From: Mixta sp031457955
GTDB lineage: Bacteria > Pseudomonadota > Gammaproteobacteria > Enterobacterales > Enterobacteriaceae
Assembly (NCBI RefSeq): GCF_031457955.1
Contig: NZ_JAVDXN010000010.1
Location: 48,200-112,199, forward strand
Reading direction: 5' to 3'
DNA length: 64,000 bases
The notes beneath the pieces are model-generated. The model saw only the letters and a list, made by a program, of their open reading frames with translations, was not told where the DNA came from and ran no database searches. The first letter of the stretch is position 1. Every line of letters starts with the position of its first letter. The translations under genes and the position numbers were made by a program. Shown piece after piece: positions 35,078 through 45,182 of this stretch.

Positions 35078-38000
35078 TTAGGCCGTTGTAGCGTCCCGAT
35101 AGCGTGATGATGCCAGGCTTACTAGCGAAGAGGCGTTCGTTTGCACCGTCGGCCAGGCCATTTCCGCAGCATAGGTATTGTTTGTCGGGGGTAAATTAAA
35201 CTTGCCCGCCACCCCAGGCGTTGTTCCTAATGCTGGTGCATTAACCCTCGCCTGATGCGCGTCCGCAGCCGTAACATCCGAACGCGTGCCGCCGCCCGGC
35301 GCATCAGATACGGGCTTCACAGAGCCCTGACCGCCAAAACCGCCTACGGCGCTTGATGATCCTGGGCTGGTGGTGATCGGTTTAGGTGGCTTAACGGTCG
35401 GCCATTTTATCGCCGGTGCCGCAGATCCGCCGCCCGCCCTGCCCGGTTGAGCGCTTTGGGTAACGTCTGAGTGCGTGCCGCCGCCCGGCGCATTGGTTGC
35501 TGGCTTAACGGAACCCTGACCGCCAAACCCGCCCGGCGCTGAAGAGCCGCCTGGGCTGCTAATAATCGGTTTGTTCGGTGTTACCGGTGGCCATTTTACC
35601 GCAGGCTTTTTAGGATCGGCTGGCGTCGGTTTAGACGGTGCTGGCGCTGGTTTCGCAGGCCCGTCAACGGCATCACCTGACGGCTTCGAAGGTTTCGCTG
35701 GCGCTGGTTTAGGCGGCATCGGCTGTGTATGTGACGGCTTAGTTACCGGCACCGATTCCGCAATCGCATGGTCTGTCGCAGGCTTGGTTTTTTCCACCGT
35801 AGAGGGCGCAGGCTTAGACGGCGTTGGCTGTGTATGTGACGGCTTAGTTACCGGCACCGATTCCACAATCGCATGGTCGGTCGCAGGCTTGGTTTTTTCC
35901 ACCGTAGAGGGCGCAGGCTTAGACGGCGTTGGCGTTGGCTTCGCAGGGCCATCAACCACATCCCCTGATGGTTTCGATGGTTTCGCTGGTTTTGATGGCT
36001 TCGCTGGCGCAGGCGCTGGTTTCACCGGGCCATCAACCCCATCTCCTGACGGTTTTGAGGGTTTCGCTGGTTTTGAGGGTTTCGCTGGTTTTGACGGCTG
36101 CGTTAGAGACGGCAGATCCGGCGTATCGAGTGTAGCTTGTCCTTTTTTCTTAGCGCCAGGCACCTTAACCGGACCGACCGTAAAGGAGATATTATTCCCT
36201 GCCGTTTTTTCATCTACCGTTACGGTAGAAAGGTTATCGGCATCGGTATTCAGTTTGCCCTTCACCTCGCCATTCTTAATTCCGACATTAATCGTGCTGT
36301 GTTGATCTTCTTCATGGTGAATAGTGTCCAGTTTATCAACATAACCGTTCACCATTGGCGTGCCTTTATAGCTTATGCCGCCGCCACCGCCGCCGTAAAG
36401 CCCGCGGGAATCAACCTCATCCGTTATATCTTTAACGTTGATTGCGCCACCGGCATCAACGCTGCCCTCTTTGCTGTCAGAAATAAGATGGCTACCCGCA
36501 AGATTAATATCGCCGCCGGTTTTAACTGTCAGTTCCCCGCCAGTATGAATACCACTTTGCTGGGCCGTGGTGTTATTTGTATGTTTTTCACTGCCGCCGC
36601 CGCCATGAGCAGATACGGTCGGTAATACTCCGGATGTTGATATAGCAATACCCACCGAGCCGCCCCAGTTTTCGCTGCTGGCGGTTGATGTGCTTTGATC
36701 CTGAACGGAGGTTATCGAAAGATCGCCTGCCACATCCAGATCAGCCGTGCCCGCAATAATATTCGCCCCGTTTAAATTGACATCGTTACCGCTTTTGAGC
36801 GTAACGTTGCCTGCGTTAATGGTGGAATTTTTATAACTGGTCGAATCATCATTCGATCGGCTGTTTGATCCTGAATAATCAACGGATGCCCCTGCCCCTG
36901 CGCCTGTCAGCCCGGCGCCCATGCCAATAGAGACGCCAGCATTATGTTTGGAGCCAGAGGTACTTTCGCTGGTTGTTGATTCAGCGGCGCTTAAAGAAAA
37001 GTCTCCGCCAGTCGCCACATTAACTTCACTGGCGGCGATCTCAACGCCTTTCAGCGTTGTATCTTTATTAGAGGAAATATTAATTTTTCCACCGCTGATA
37101 TTATTAATATTCTCTTTCGTGGTAATCGATTTCTTATCTTCCGTGGTCTTCGACCAGCCGATACTGACCGATCCGCCAGCGGCATCGTTCAATACAAGGT
37201 TAGAGACATCACCCGCCACCTGGGCCGTGGTCATCCCTGCATCAACGCTCATACCTTCCTGTTCCGCTTTTTTACCCAGCGTTGCATATTTACTGGCGGC
37301 GTCTACCACCGAACTATGCGCTTCGCCTTTAATACCGACAAAGGTTTCCTCGAAGCTTTCATCATGCATCTCAACGTCTTTATATTTGGTTGAAATAATA
37401 TTATCAGCCGAAATATTAGCGGTACCCTTTTCACCTACACTGAGATCCATGCCACCGATATCAAGCGTATTTCCCGCGCTGATCTCAGCATCGTTAATGA
37501 AGTTAAAGTTAGCGTTTTTATTGGTTGTTAAGCTGTCTTTTGTCGTAGTGGTAGTGGTTTTAAGACCAGCGTGAAAACCGCCCATGCCAGCGGTTGGCGC
37601 TGCACCGGGGCGCTTACCATTGGTATTGCTGAGGCTGGAGTTCGAACCGGCGCTTTCATAATCCATGTTATGACTTTCACTGGCACCGTCCAGAGAGTTA
37701 ATTTTTACCTCGGTTTTATCCATGCCGGGAACGTTGGAAGAAAAACCGATCTCAAATGATGATTCGGTCACCCTGGTTTGCTTCATATGGTGATCCTGGG
37801 AAGTGGTGGTAATAATATCATTACCCGCCTTAATGCTGCCGCTTCCGCTGTTATAGTCGCCACCGTGGAACACTGCATCTTCTTTAGCATCGACAATAAA
37901 TTTCCCGCTGGTATTGACTCCTGCGGTTTTTGCTACCGCATCTACCGTAATGGTTTCCGTGGATCGGCTGGACAAAAAACCGGTTTCTTCAGATGTGCTG

Positions 38001-41000
38001 TCATAGGAGGAAGAAACTTCATGGACATCATTAAAGTTAACGTTGCCTTCCGTAGATTTCAGTTTGATTTCACTGTCTGCCGATCCGGTTGAGGTTAAAT
38101 CAACTGCGGTGACATTAATCTCTTTACCCACAATTTCGATATTGTTTCCAGCGGTAACCCCATCGGTGTAGGTGCCGATTTGCTGTTTACCTTCGCCATC
38201 CCTGCCTACGCTGGCAATAAGGTCAACATTGCCTTCATCGGCAATAACAGAAACATTATTTCCAGCCGCGATCTGGCTACCGCTGTTAGTAATATCGCCA
38301 TTTTTACTGTGAAGCTTAACATCGTTGCCTGCGACGATGCCGCCGTCCATCCCGCTGCTAATGGAATTAATATTGTTTTCAGCCGTCAGGTTGGCATTAT
38401 TACCTGCGCTAATTACGGCATTATTATTATTTATCTCACTGGCCGCAACGTTAACGTCACCGCCAGCATGTATATTGGCGGCCCCGGTGACGCTATCCTG
38501 TTCAATATCATGCAATGAAGATTTGGCCAGATAAACATGCGGTATTAAAACATCAACACCATCTACCTGTTCCGTAACAAACCAGACAATGTCTTTATCC
38601 AGCTTATTGATTCGCTCTTTGGTGAGTTTTTTACCTACTTCCAGACCAGCAATATTACCGTTTTCTATCACGTCACCAGCGTTATCCACCAGCATTTTCA
38701 CCATGTCCGCCCCTTCAACATTATGTTTCACCTGATAATAGTTACCAACAGACTCGGTGACCTGGCGACGGATAAGTTCTGAAATAAAGTAGTTATCACC
38801 AATAACGATAACGGGCTGCTCTGGCTTGTAACCTATTTCTTTAAAGAAATAATCGGAGCCATAAAAATTATCCTGATTGATCATTTCAGGACGTGTTTCG
38901 TACATAGGAATAACTTTATTTCCCGGTGTCCCGCCTACATCAGGCGTTTTTTTCTGGCTATCATAGAATGCCTGCGACTTTTCGAATAAGCCTTGGATAT
39001 TTTTTAATTCACTTAGCGCAGGCAGCGAGCTGATACCCATCGCAATTTCTTCAACATTCTTTTTATTGAATGAAATATCATAGCCTTGCTCAATGGTTTT
39101 AATATCTTTTCCATCAACCTTAACGTTTACCGTGGTGTTTTTACGAATACTTTCACCAACTTCACTGGCAATACCATTGTTCAACGTACCGCCAGTGTGA
39201 GTAAAGTTCCCTCCGGCAGAGATAGTCGCTTTTTCTGAAGGCAGGAAATAGAATTTGCTTTCTTTCAGCTTGTCAGAAGAGACAATTTTTTTCCAGGATT
39301 TTTTCAGATCTTTAAATGAGTCAGCCTTCCATGTCTCACCAAATATCTTATTCATGATCAGATCAAATTGTTTATTTTCCTTTGCCGCCTTTTTAAAAGA
39401 TTTCAGGCTCATTTCACGAAAATATTCCTGCTCACCTGACCAATCGTGTAAATGGCCCGAATGGTCAGTAGCATTGCCGCCATTGAAAAGGAATTCCAGC
39501 AGTGCATAAGTGCTATTAAAAGTAAAATATTCCCAAGTGGAAGCTGCTTTGGTTATTTTGATCTTAATACGAAAAGAGTTTGTTAATTTATGTTTAAGAT
39601 AATCCTCTAACGTATTAGAAACATATTTTGGCGCATTGATAATATCTCCGCGGACATTCATATCACCATTGGACTGAATTATCCCGCCCTGATTAACCAG
39701 ACTGGCTGCACCCTTGCTCCGCTGGTTAATCTGCATATTTCCACCAGAAGAAATTTCTGCCAATTGATTAAGTTGAATGTCTGAGGCCAGCCCGGGCAGT
39801 TTGGTTTCGGTATAAAAAGTTTCCCAATAAAGGAAGCCATTGTGCTCTTCCACACCGCTTCCTTCTTGTAACGCAGAATAATCCCAGTCCATCCCGGTAT
39901 AGGTACTTTCATTTTTCACCACTTCTGCATCCAGCCACATATCGCCTTCAGAGCGGATAGTGCCAGCATGGTTATGGATCGTTTTTCCACTAAGATGGAT
40001 CTGGTCCTGACTCAGAATATTACCGTTAAGACTATTAGTGATTTTATTATCTGCATTCAGGATAATATCCTTCATGGCGAAGATCGTTGCGTTGACATCA
40101 TTAATGATATTGATCGCTATCCAGTGGATCTCCTGCGCGCTGAAAGCGGCCGTTTTATTAATGATGTTTTTCGCCTTCAGGTAAAGTTGGCCTAATGTCT
40201 CGATTCTTTGATCAATCGTAATGTCGCCGGTTGTGGTAACGGCCAATTTACCATTGGAAATAAGCGTACCATAGTCAGCATTGTTAACATCCCCCTGCAA
40301 ATTGAGGTCAAGTAATTTCGAGCCTGCAATATAGCCACCGTTTTTATTGTTGAGTACATCGGCATCAATTTTTAAGCTGCCTTTACTTATAATCTTACCC
40401 ACTGAGTTATCCAGCGCACCAACATTCATTAAGCTGGTTGCGTTGTTCGCATCAGCCTGAATAATGGCATTGTTGATAAAATTGTCGGCAGTTACATCAA
40501 GGCTACCCGCATTAATTACGGCGTAATTACCATTTTCCACATTATTAATATCGACTAAAAGCTTGTCACCCACATTAATACTGGCTTGATCGTCGTTTTT
40601 TAACTTATCACCTTTAATTTCCAGCGTTTTACCTGCATAAATCCAGCTGTTTTCGCCGCTATTAATGATTTCGTCGGCGTTAATATTTGCTCGTTCGCTC
40701 TGAATCCAGCCTGCGCTTTGATTTATTAACGTAGTAATTTTAAGCAGGCTGAGTTTATCCTCAGCAAGGATCCCTGCTTGCTGCTGGTTAATAATATCCT
40801 TAATGCCGTTAAAGAGGATACTTACCCCCTGAAGCAGCGCACCTTCACCCTCATTAACCAGTTTGTCTACATTGTTAATAATTAATGAAAGGCCTGATAA
40901 AATTTGTCCCTGATTATCGAGTCGCGCCCCCTGATTTATCTCTACATTACCCACTGAACTTATTACGCCACCGTCAACATTTTTAATATTATTAACGTTA

Positions 41001-43411
41001 TTCAGAGCAAGGCCTTGCTGCGCTGAAATCGAAGATCCTAATAGATTATTTAGATTAGTAATACTTTTCAGCAACAAATTATCATAATAAGAGATAATGC
41101 CAGCGCCGTTTTGGTTATCCAGAGTGGTAATCTCATTTAAGGCAACGCGACCGTTAGCTTCCAGCTTTCCTGCGTTATTAATCAATTGTTTAACATTATC
41201 AAACGTCAGCTGGCCTTCAGAAGAAACAGAACTACGGTCATTACTAATTTTACCTATGTTTTTTATCTGCAAAGCTTTTTGGGCGAAAAGCGTACCGCCC
41301 TTTTCATTGGTGATCTGTTCGAGATTACTCAACAGCAGATTACCCGCCTGAATCAGGCCGTGCTGATTATTAAGCTGATGGGTTCGATCAAGCGTAATGT
41401 TATCGCGCGCCAGAATAGAGCCGCTATTATTTACCTGATGCGCATCATGAACCGCAATGCTTCCTTCAGAAACCTGTATCAGCGCCCCATCCTGGTTATT
41501 AATAAGTAGTGTTTTCTCCCCCGCCACACCCTGTATTTCAACATTTTTTTGCGCAACGATCAGCGTCTCTTTGCCGAGGTTATCAATTTTTTTAGCTACA
41601 TTCAGCTTGATATCCTGCTGCGACTTAATTTCTTTATGGTTAACCAGTTTTTCACTGTTAATGCCTAACGTTTTTTCCGCCGCGATTGTCCCCTGATTAG
41701 TCAGCGTACCTGCAGCCGTTATCTGATTATTACGCCCCTGTAACACACCGCTATTTACAGCCTCGTTAGCGCCTTTCACCTCCAGCTGCAGATCGCCATT
41801 TTCCGCCAGCACGATGCCTTTATTGTTCAGTTCCTGCGTATCAACGTTAATCGACTGGCCATACAAGGCGCCGCTGTTTTCCAGCTTTCCAAGCGTAAGC
41901 AACAGCTTATCATTGGTATTGAATACGCCCTGGTTTTTAAATTGCTTACTACGTAAAGAGAGCGTGCCCTGCGCCTGAACCAGGCCATTGTTGATTAACG
42001 TGCGGCTCAGGTTAAAGTCCAGTTGACCCTTTTTCGCTGAGATAAGACCGCTCTGGTTATCCAGCGTACCAGCGTTGATGCGGATATTGCCTGCAACCGT
42101 TTCCAGGCTGGCATCAGAAACCACCTGTGCGTTGGGAACCACGCGGTTATTCACCAGGACTTCATATTTTCCATTACGTAGCCGGATAACCGCATTAGCT
42201 AACTTTTTATCGCTACCGGGCTGTGTTGCATAAAGCTGACCACGTAGCGTATAGCTATCAGTCACCTTGATGTTTATCGCATCAATATTTGCCGCCTGGC
42301 GATTACCGTTTTTAGCCATCAGCGCAGCGGCGCTTTGCAGCAGCGTAGAAGCATTGATACGAATAGTGCCTTGCTCAGTAACGGTATCTGCCGCCAGCAT
42401 CATATGCTGTAACGCGGTAAGTACCACATCGCCATGCGCATTGATGCCACCAATCCCTGTGTCCGCGTTTTTCGTCAGAGCAATATTCTTACCGCTGATG
42501 TGAATATCACCCTGTTTGGCCATGACGCCAGCAAGCTGAATATCACCGTTCGCTGAAATATTGATTCCTTTACCGCCAATAAGGCTGCCCGCGTGCGTGA
42601 CGCCCGCACCGCTTTCCGTACTGATCAGTTCGATGCGGTTGCCATACATTGAGCCCAGCGCCGACCCGGCGATGGCGACCCGCGGGGTATTCTTAGCCGT
42701 TAAGCTGCGCACTTTATGCTGTCGGCTTTGAGTATCGTAGTCGTTCAGACCCGTAACGATTTTTACATCTGCAGTTCCGGCAATTTGCCCTTTTAGCTGG
42801 GCGCTGCGGCTAATCAGATCAAAATAGGAGAGACCATCAGTGTTGATACCCTTTCCTTCAACATTAATAGCGCCACGTTCTACCGCCAGTTTCACCTGCC
42901 CAGCATTATCGACATTTACCCGTCCGGTGCTTAAGGTCAGCGCTCGCGTGTTGACGGTTGAAACACCGTTTACCGTAATGCCGTTCTCATTCGCAATAAT
43001 GACATCTGCTTTACGGCCAAATACTTCAATCGCACCGTTAAGATGGCTACCTTTTGCGCCGGTGACCTCATTCAGAATAGCGGTGCTTTCTTGCTTAAGG
43101 CGGTCATTTTTTATCACAAACCCACCGATTTTAGAGGCGCCGTCGCGGGTACTGTTATTAAATATGATGCCCTTATCGCTTACATCGAAATCTTTATATT
43201 TATTATGTGACAGCCCATTCTTGTCTGGATTATTAATGTTAATAACCGGCGTCCCATTAGCCGATGTGTTTAAGCCTGGACTCTTGTTGTCACCGTTATT
43301 TAATACAACCCCGGCAGTTGCTGGTGCGGAAAAATAACCCGTCATAGCCAGCACAAGCGGTGAAAGCTTGAATATAGAGGTTGCAGTTTTCGCTTTCTTT
43401 TCCCTTTTCAT
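35078..43411 (-). CDS. TpsA, large filamentous-haemagglutinin-like two-partner secretion exoprotein
   Basis: The product has 2777 residues. A signal peptide (cleavage near ATA, residue 33) precedes a TPS secretion domain (about 34-280) with NKNGLSHNKYKDFDV-type and ANENGITVNG (NPNGI-like) motifs. FHA1-type repeats rich in Asn and Leu run to about residue 1230, then a non-repetitive, Lys/Phe-rich insert (about 1235-1530). A conserved TpsA block with IGDNYFISELIRRQV and VDGVDVLIPHVYLAKS follows (about 1535-1640), then FHA2-type repeats (about 1645-2420). The tail (2430-2777) is Pro/Lys/Ser-rich with KPSKPAKP repeats. There is no VENN pretoxin motif, toxin domain or immunity gene, so an FhaB-like adhesin is more likely than a CdiA. 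It starts 17 bp after tpsB with AAAGGA upstream. Confidence 0.9.
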   Translation of the reverse strand: MKREKKAKTATSIFKLSPLVLAMTGYFSAPATAGVVLNNGDNKSPGLNTSANGTPVININNPDKNGLSHNKYKDFDVSDKGIIFNNSTRDGASKIGGFVIKNDRLKQESTAILNEVTGAKGSHLNGAIEVFGRKADVIIANENGITVNGVSTVNTRALTLSTGRVNVDNAGQVKLAVERGAINVEGKGINTDGLSYFDLISRSAQLKGQIAGTADVKIVTGLNDYDTQSRQHKVRSLTAKNTPRVAIAGSALGSMYGNRIELISTESGAGVTHAGSLIGGKGINISANGDIQLAGVMAKQGDIHISGKNIALTKNADTGIGGINAHGDVVLTALQHMMLAADTVTEQGTIRINASTLLQSAAALMAKNGNRQAANIDAINIKVTDSYTLRGQLYATQPGSDKKLANAVIRLRNGKYEVLVNNRVVPNAQVVSDASLETVAGNIRINAGTLDNQSGLISAKKGQLDFNLSRTLINNGLVQAQGTLSLRSKQFKNQGVFNTNDKLLLTLGKLENSGALYGQSINVDTQELNNKGIVLAENGDLQLEVKGANEAVNSGVLQGRNNQITAAGTLTNQGTIAAEKTLGINSEKLVNHKEIKSQQDIKLNVAKKIDNLGKETLIVAQKNVEIQGVAGEKTLLINNQDGALIQVSEGSIAVHDAHQVNNSGSILARDNITLDRTHQLNNQHGLIQAGNLLLSNLEQITNEKGGTLFAQKALQIKNIGKISNDRSSVSSEGQLTFDNVKQLINNAGKLEANGRVALNEITTLDNQNGAGIISYYDNLLLKSITNLNNLLGSSISAQQGLALNNVNNIKNVDGGVISSVGNVEINQGARLDNQGQILSGLSLIINNVDKLVNEGEGALLQGVSILFNGIKDIINQQQAGILAEDKLSLLKITTLINQSAGWIQSERANINADEIINSGENSWIYAGKTLEIKGDKLKNDDQASINVGDKLLVDINNVENGNYAVINAGSLDVTADNFINNAIIQADANNATSLMNVGALDNSVGKIISKGSLKIDADVLNNKNGGYIAGSKLLDLNLQGDVNNADYGTLISNGKLAVTTTGDITIDQRIETLGQLYLKAKNIINKTAAFSAQEIHWIAINIINDVNATIFAMKDIILNADNKITNSLNGNILSQDQIHLSGKTIHNHAGTIRSEGDMWLDAEVVKNESTYTGMDWDYSALQEGSGVEEHNGFLYWETFYTETKLPGLASDIQLNQLAEISSGGNMQINQRSKGAASLVNQGGIIQSNGDMNVRGDIINAPKYVSNTLEDYLKHKLTNSFRIKIKITKAASTWEYFTFNSTYALLEFLFNGGNATDHSGHLHDWSGEQEYFREMSLKSFKKAAKENKQFDLIMNKIFGETWKADSFKDLKKSWKKIVSSDKLKESKFYFLPSEKATISAGGNFTHTGGTLNNGIASEVGESIRKNTTVNVKVDGKDIKTIEQGYDISFNKKNVEEIAMGISSLPALSELKNIQGLFEKSQAFYDSQKKTPDVGGTPGNKVIPMYETRPEMINQDNFYGSDYFFKEIGYKPEQPVIVIGDNYFISELIRRQVTESVGNYYQVKHNVEGADMVKMLVDNAGDVIENGNIAGLEVGKKLTKERINKLDKDIVWFVTEQVDGVDVLIPHVYLAKSSLHDIEQDSVTGAANIHAGGDVNVAASEINNNNAVISAGNNANLTAENNINSISSGMDGGIVAGNDVKLHSKNGDITNSGSQIAAGNNVSVIADEGNVDLIASVGRDGEGKQQIGTYTDGVTAGNNIEIVGKEINVTAVDLTSTGSADSEIKLKSTEGNVNFNDVHEVSSSYDSTSEETGFLSSRSTETITVDAVAKTAGVNTSGKFIVDAKEDAVFHGGDYNSGSGSIKAGNDIITTTSQDHHMKQTRVTESSFEIGFSSNVPGMDKTEVKINSLDGASESHNMDYESAGSNSSLSNTNGKRPGAAPTAGMGGFHAGLKTTTTTTKDSLTTNKNANFNFINDAEISAGNTLDIGGMDLSVGEKGTANISADNIISTKYKDVEMHDESFEETFVGIKGEAHSSVVDAASKYATLGKKAEQEGMSVDAGMTTAQVAGDVSNLVLNDAAGGSVSIGWSKTTEDKKSITTKENINNISGGKINISSNKDTTLKGVEIAASEVNVATGGDFSLSAAESTTSESTSGSKHNAGVSIGMGAGLTGAGAGASVDYSGSNSRSNDDSTSYKNSTINAGNVTLKSGNDVNLNGANIIAGTADLDVAGDLSITSVQDQSTSTASSENWGGSVGIAISTSGVLPTVSAHGGGGSEKHTNNTTAQQSGIHTGGELTVKTGGDINLAGSHLISDSKEGSVDAGGAINVKDITDEVDSRGLYGGGGGGISYKGTPMVNGYVDKLDTIHHEEDQHSTINVGIKNGEVKGKLNTDADNLSTVTVDEKTAGNNISFTVGPVKVPGAKKKGQATLDTPDLPSLTQPSKPAKPSKPAKPSKPSGDGVDGPVKPAPAPAKPSKPAKPSKPSGDVVDGPAKPTPTPSKPAPSTVEKTKPATDHAIVESVPVTKPSHTQPTPSKPAPSTVEKTKPATDHAIAESVPVTKPSHTQPMPPKPAPAKPSKPSGDAVDGPAKPAPAPSKPTPADPKKPAVKWPPVTPNKPIISSPGGSSAPGGFGGQGSVKPATNAPGGGTHSDVTQSAQPGRAGGGSAAPAIKWPTVKPPKPITTSPGSSSAVGGFGGQGSVKPVSDAPGGGTRSDVTAADAHQARVNAPALGTTPGVAGKFNLPPTNNTYAAEMAWPTVQTNASSLVSLASSRYRDATTA
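35721..35930 (-). repeat. Two tandem copies of a 105-bp coding repeat in tpsA
   Basis: Units at 35721-35825 and 35826-35930 differ at only 2 of 105 positions. Each encodes 35 residues containing KTKPATDHAI and ESVPVTKPSHTQP. Near identity points to a recent in-frame duplication; the length is a multiple of three, so the frame is kept. Confidence 0.92.
35935..36110 (-). repeat. Short-period KPSKPAKP-coding repeats in tpsA
   Basis: Degenerate units of about 9 and 18 bp (GGTTTCGCTGGTTTTGA and variants on the plus strand) encode runs of KPSKPAKPSKP broken by SGDxVDGP. This is coding low complexity, liable to slip in multiples of three. Related single units recur at about 35640-35720. Confidence 0.8.
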
Positions 43412-43428
43412 AAATTATTCCTTTAAAA

Positions 43429-45168
43429 TTAAAAACCAATGTTGGCACTAAAATAAAGCGTATAGTTATCGATATTAGCGTTTTGCAATGAAGCTGGCTT
43501 TTTCATCGGCCAGCCTGCGGTAAAAGAAGTGGAGACAGTTTTGGCTGCCAACTTAATGCCTGCCGCAGCACCGCTCATATAATCATGTGTGCACGTTTTT
43601 ACCGACGGAGGACAGTTATTGCGTGCCATTCCTATATCAAAACCGACAAACGGCGTAATACTGTATAACCCGGCAAAATTAATAATAATGGGTAATTTAA
43701 CCGTATTGGCAACCCAGGCTGTTCGCTCCGCAGAGACAGCACTTTCTTTATAGCCTCTAACCGTGTATTCATCACCGATACTGGATTTTGCATCGCTGAC
43801 CATGACATCATTTGAAAACTGGAATCCACCATTGAAATCGTAATCCAGTCCCACGCGGCCATTAAAGAAATCAGACATCCTTTTGGACCAGCTTATCGAA
43901 CCATTATATTTTTTATAATCCAAATCGAAACCGGTTAAATCGTCATCATCTTTCCATGGTACGCTAAACCACGGAATTCCTGCTGTCATGCCTAGATCAA
44001 TATATCCCCATCCCCCCGCAAGGCTGCCAACCCAACTCATACCTGAAGTAAAATGCGTGTAATCTTTACTGGATATCGCGATGGGATAATCAAAGATAAA
44101 GTTTCTGTTTTTGCGGTTTTCTACTTTAAAGTAAGCGCTGGTTTTCCCGATGGCATTACGAAAAAGCATACGGCTGGTTTTAAACGAGAAGCGTTTGGAA
44201 TGACCATAGCTCCGGTAGCCGCCATATTGTCCGCCGACCAGCTTTTCATACTGCGACTGATAAAAGGAAGCATCAAATTTCCAGTAGCCCAGTGGAAAAT
44301 TAACGGAAAAACTTTTCACCGATTGACTATCACTTTTTGCCTTTAGATCGTTATAGGCGTAGTAATAAGAAAGCGTGTCATTGAGGCCAATAATATTTTT
44401 CAGGCTGGTATTAACAGAATACTGATACCATCCCGCATTACGATACCCTGAATTGTTTGCGCCCAAATAGACAGAAAGCGGGAAGACACCATCTGACTGG
44501 TGATTAATAAAAGAGTAGCCGCTTGCTTCGGCAGGCTGAATACTGAGCTTATCATTCGATGACATAAGCAGCAGATTGTCCAGCGCCTGATCAATATCTA
44601 TCATCGCGAGCCGTTTTTCTTCAGAAAACGGCATAGCGCTAAATTGACGCATTTTATCGCGCCAGCTGGGATTTTCATTATTGTAAAGAAAACCGGCGAT
44701 CTTCCCCCACAACACCTTTAATACCAGCGTACCATCGCTCAATGAACCGGGCACAATCGTAACCTGGCTGGTAACATAGCCTTTGCTGATATAAAAATTA
44801 GTGAGATCGCGAGTAAGACTGAGTATTTCGGCCTCACCCATAAGCGTATCAAGGTAGCGGGCAATGATGGCGTTCCGCTGCGGAGAGTCATCATATATTT
44901 TATCATCCGTAATGATGATTTTTTTTATCTTAAAGCGATGTCCCGCAGAGATAAATTTTTCCGTATCATCAATTTTTCTGGCTGCCTCATTAGCTTGATA
45001 AACTTTTTCACGCTGTTTTTCTTGCTCAATAAATTCCTTTTGCTCATTTTTTTGTAAACGATCAAGACTCCGCTGTGCGTCTGAAATAACAGGCAAGCTA
45101 TCTATAGCTCTGACAGGAAAAGCAGCGGCTACTGCCGCCATAACTAACCATTTTTTTTTGATTTCCAT
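43429..45168 (-). CDS. TpsB, ShlB/FhaC-family outer-membrane transporter
   Basis: The product has 579 residues. The signal peptide (cleavage after VRA) leads to a charged alpha-helical stretch rich in Gln, Lys and Glu (30-72), typical of the FhaC plug helix and linker. Two POTRA domains follow (about 75-225) with FYISKGYVTSQV, then a barrel. The Omp85/TpsB conserved motif appears as YTVRGYKESAVSAERTAW near residue 465, and the last residue is Phe (FSANIGF), the barrel beta-signal. It exports the neighbouring TpsA. It starts 14 bp after the fimbrial adhesin stop, so it is probably in the fimbrial operon. Confidence 0.93.
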   Translation of the reverse strand: MEIKKKWLVMAAVAAAFPVRAIDSLPVISDAQRSLDRLQKNEQKEFIEQEKQREKVYQANEAARKIDDTEKFISAGHRFKIKKIIITDDKIYDDSPQRNAIIARYLDTLMGEAEILSLTRDLTNFYISKGYVTSQVTIVPGSLSDGTLVLKVLWGKIAGFLYNNENPSWRDKMRQFSAMPFSEEKRLAMIDIDQALDNLLLMSSNDKLSIQPAEASGYSFINHQSDGVFPLSVYLGANNSGYRNAGWYQYSVNTSLKNIIGLNDTLSYYYAYNDLKAKSDSQSVKSFSVNFPLGYWKFDASFYQSQYEKLVGGQYGGYRSYGHSKRFSFKTSRMLFRNAIGKTSAYFKVENRKNRNFIFDYPIAISSKDYTHFTSGMSWVGSLAGGWGYIDLGMTAGIPWFSVPWKDDDDLTGFDLDYKKYNGSISWSKRMSDFFNGRVGLDYDFNGGFQFSNDVMVSDAKSSIGDEYTVRGYKESAVSAERTAWVANTVKLPIIINFAGLYSITPFVGFDIGMARNNCPPSVKTCTHDYMSGAAAGIKLAAKTVSTSFTAGWPMKKPASLQNANIDNYTLYFSANIGF

Positions 45169-45182
45169 ATCTTACTTCACAT

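Noticed and set aside
35078..36000. CdiA-type toxin tip with an immunity gene
   Set aside because: No VENN or similar pretoxin motif, no globular C-terminal domain, and no small downstream ORF between 34428 and 35077 with support.
35640..36110. Short regularly spaced repeats that might be read as a CRISPR array
   Set aside because: Repeats are in frame with tpsA, degenerate, and have no unique spacers of constant length; no cas genes are present.
35571..36305. Long plus-strand open frame of 244 codons with Gly/Phe-rich repeats
   Set aside because: It is the antisense reading of the proline/lysine repeat tail of tpsA; low-complexity coding DNA keeps the opposite frame open. No ribosome-binding site or family match.
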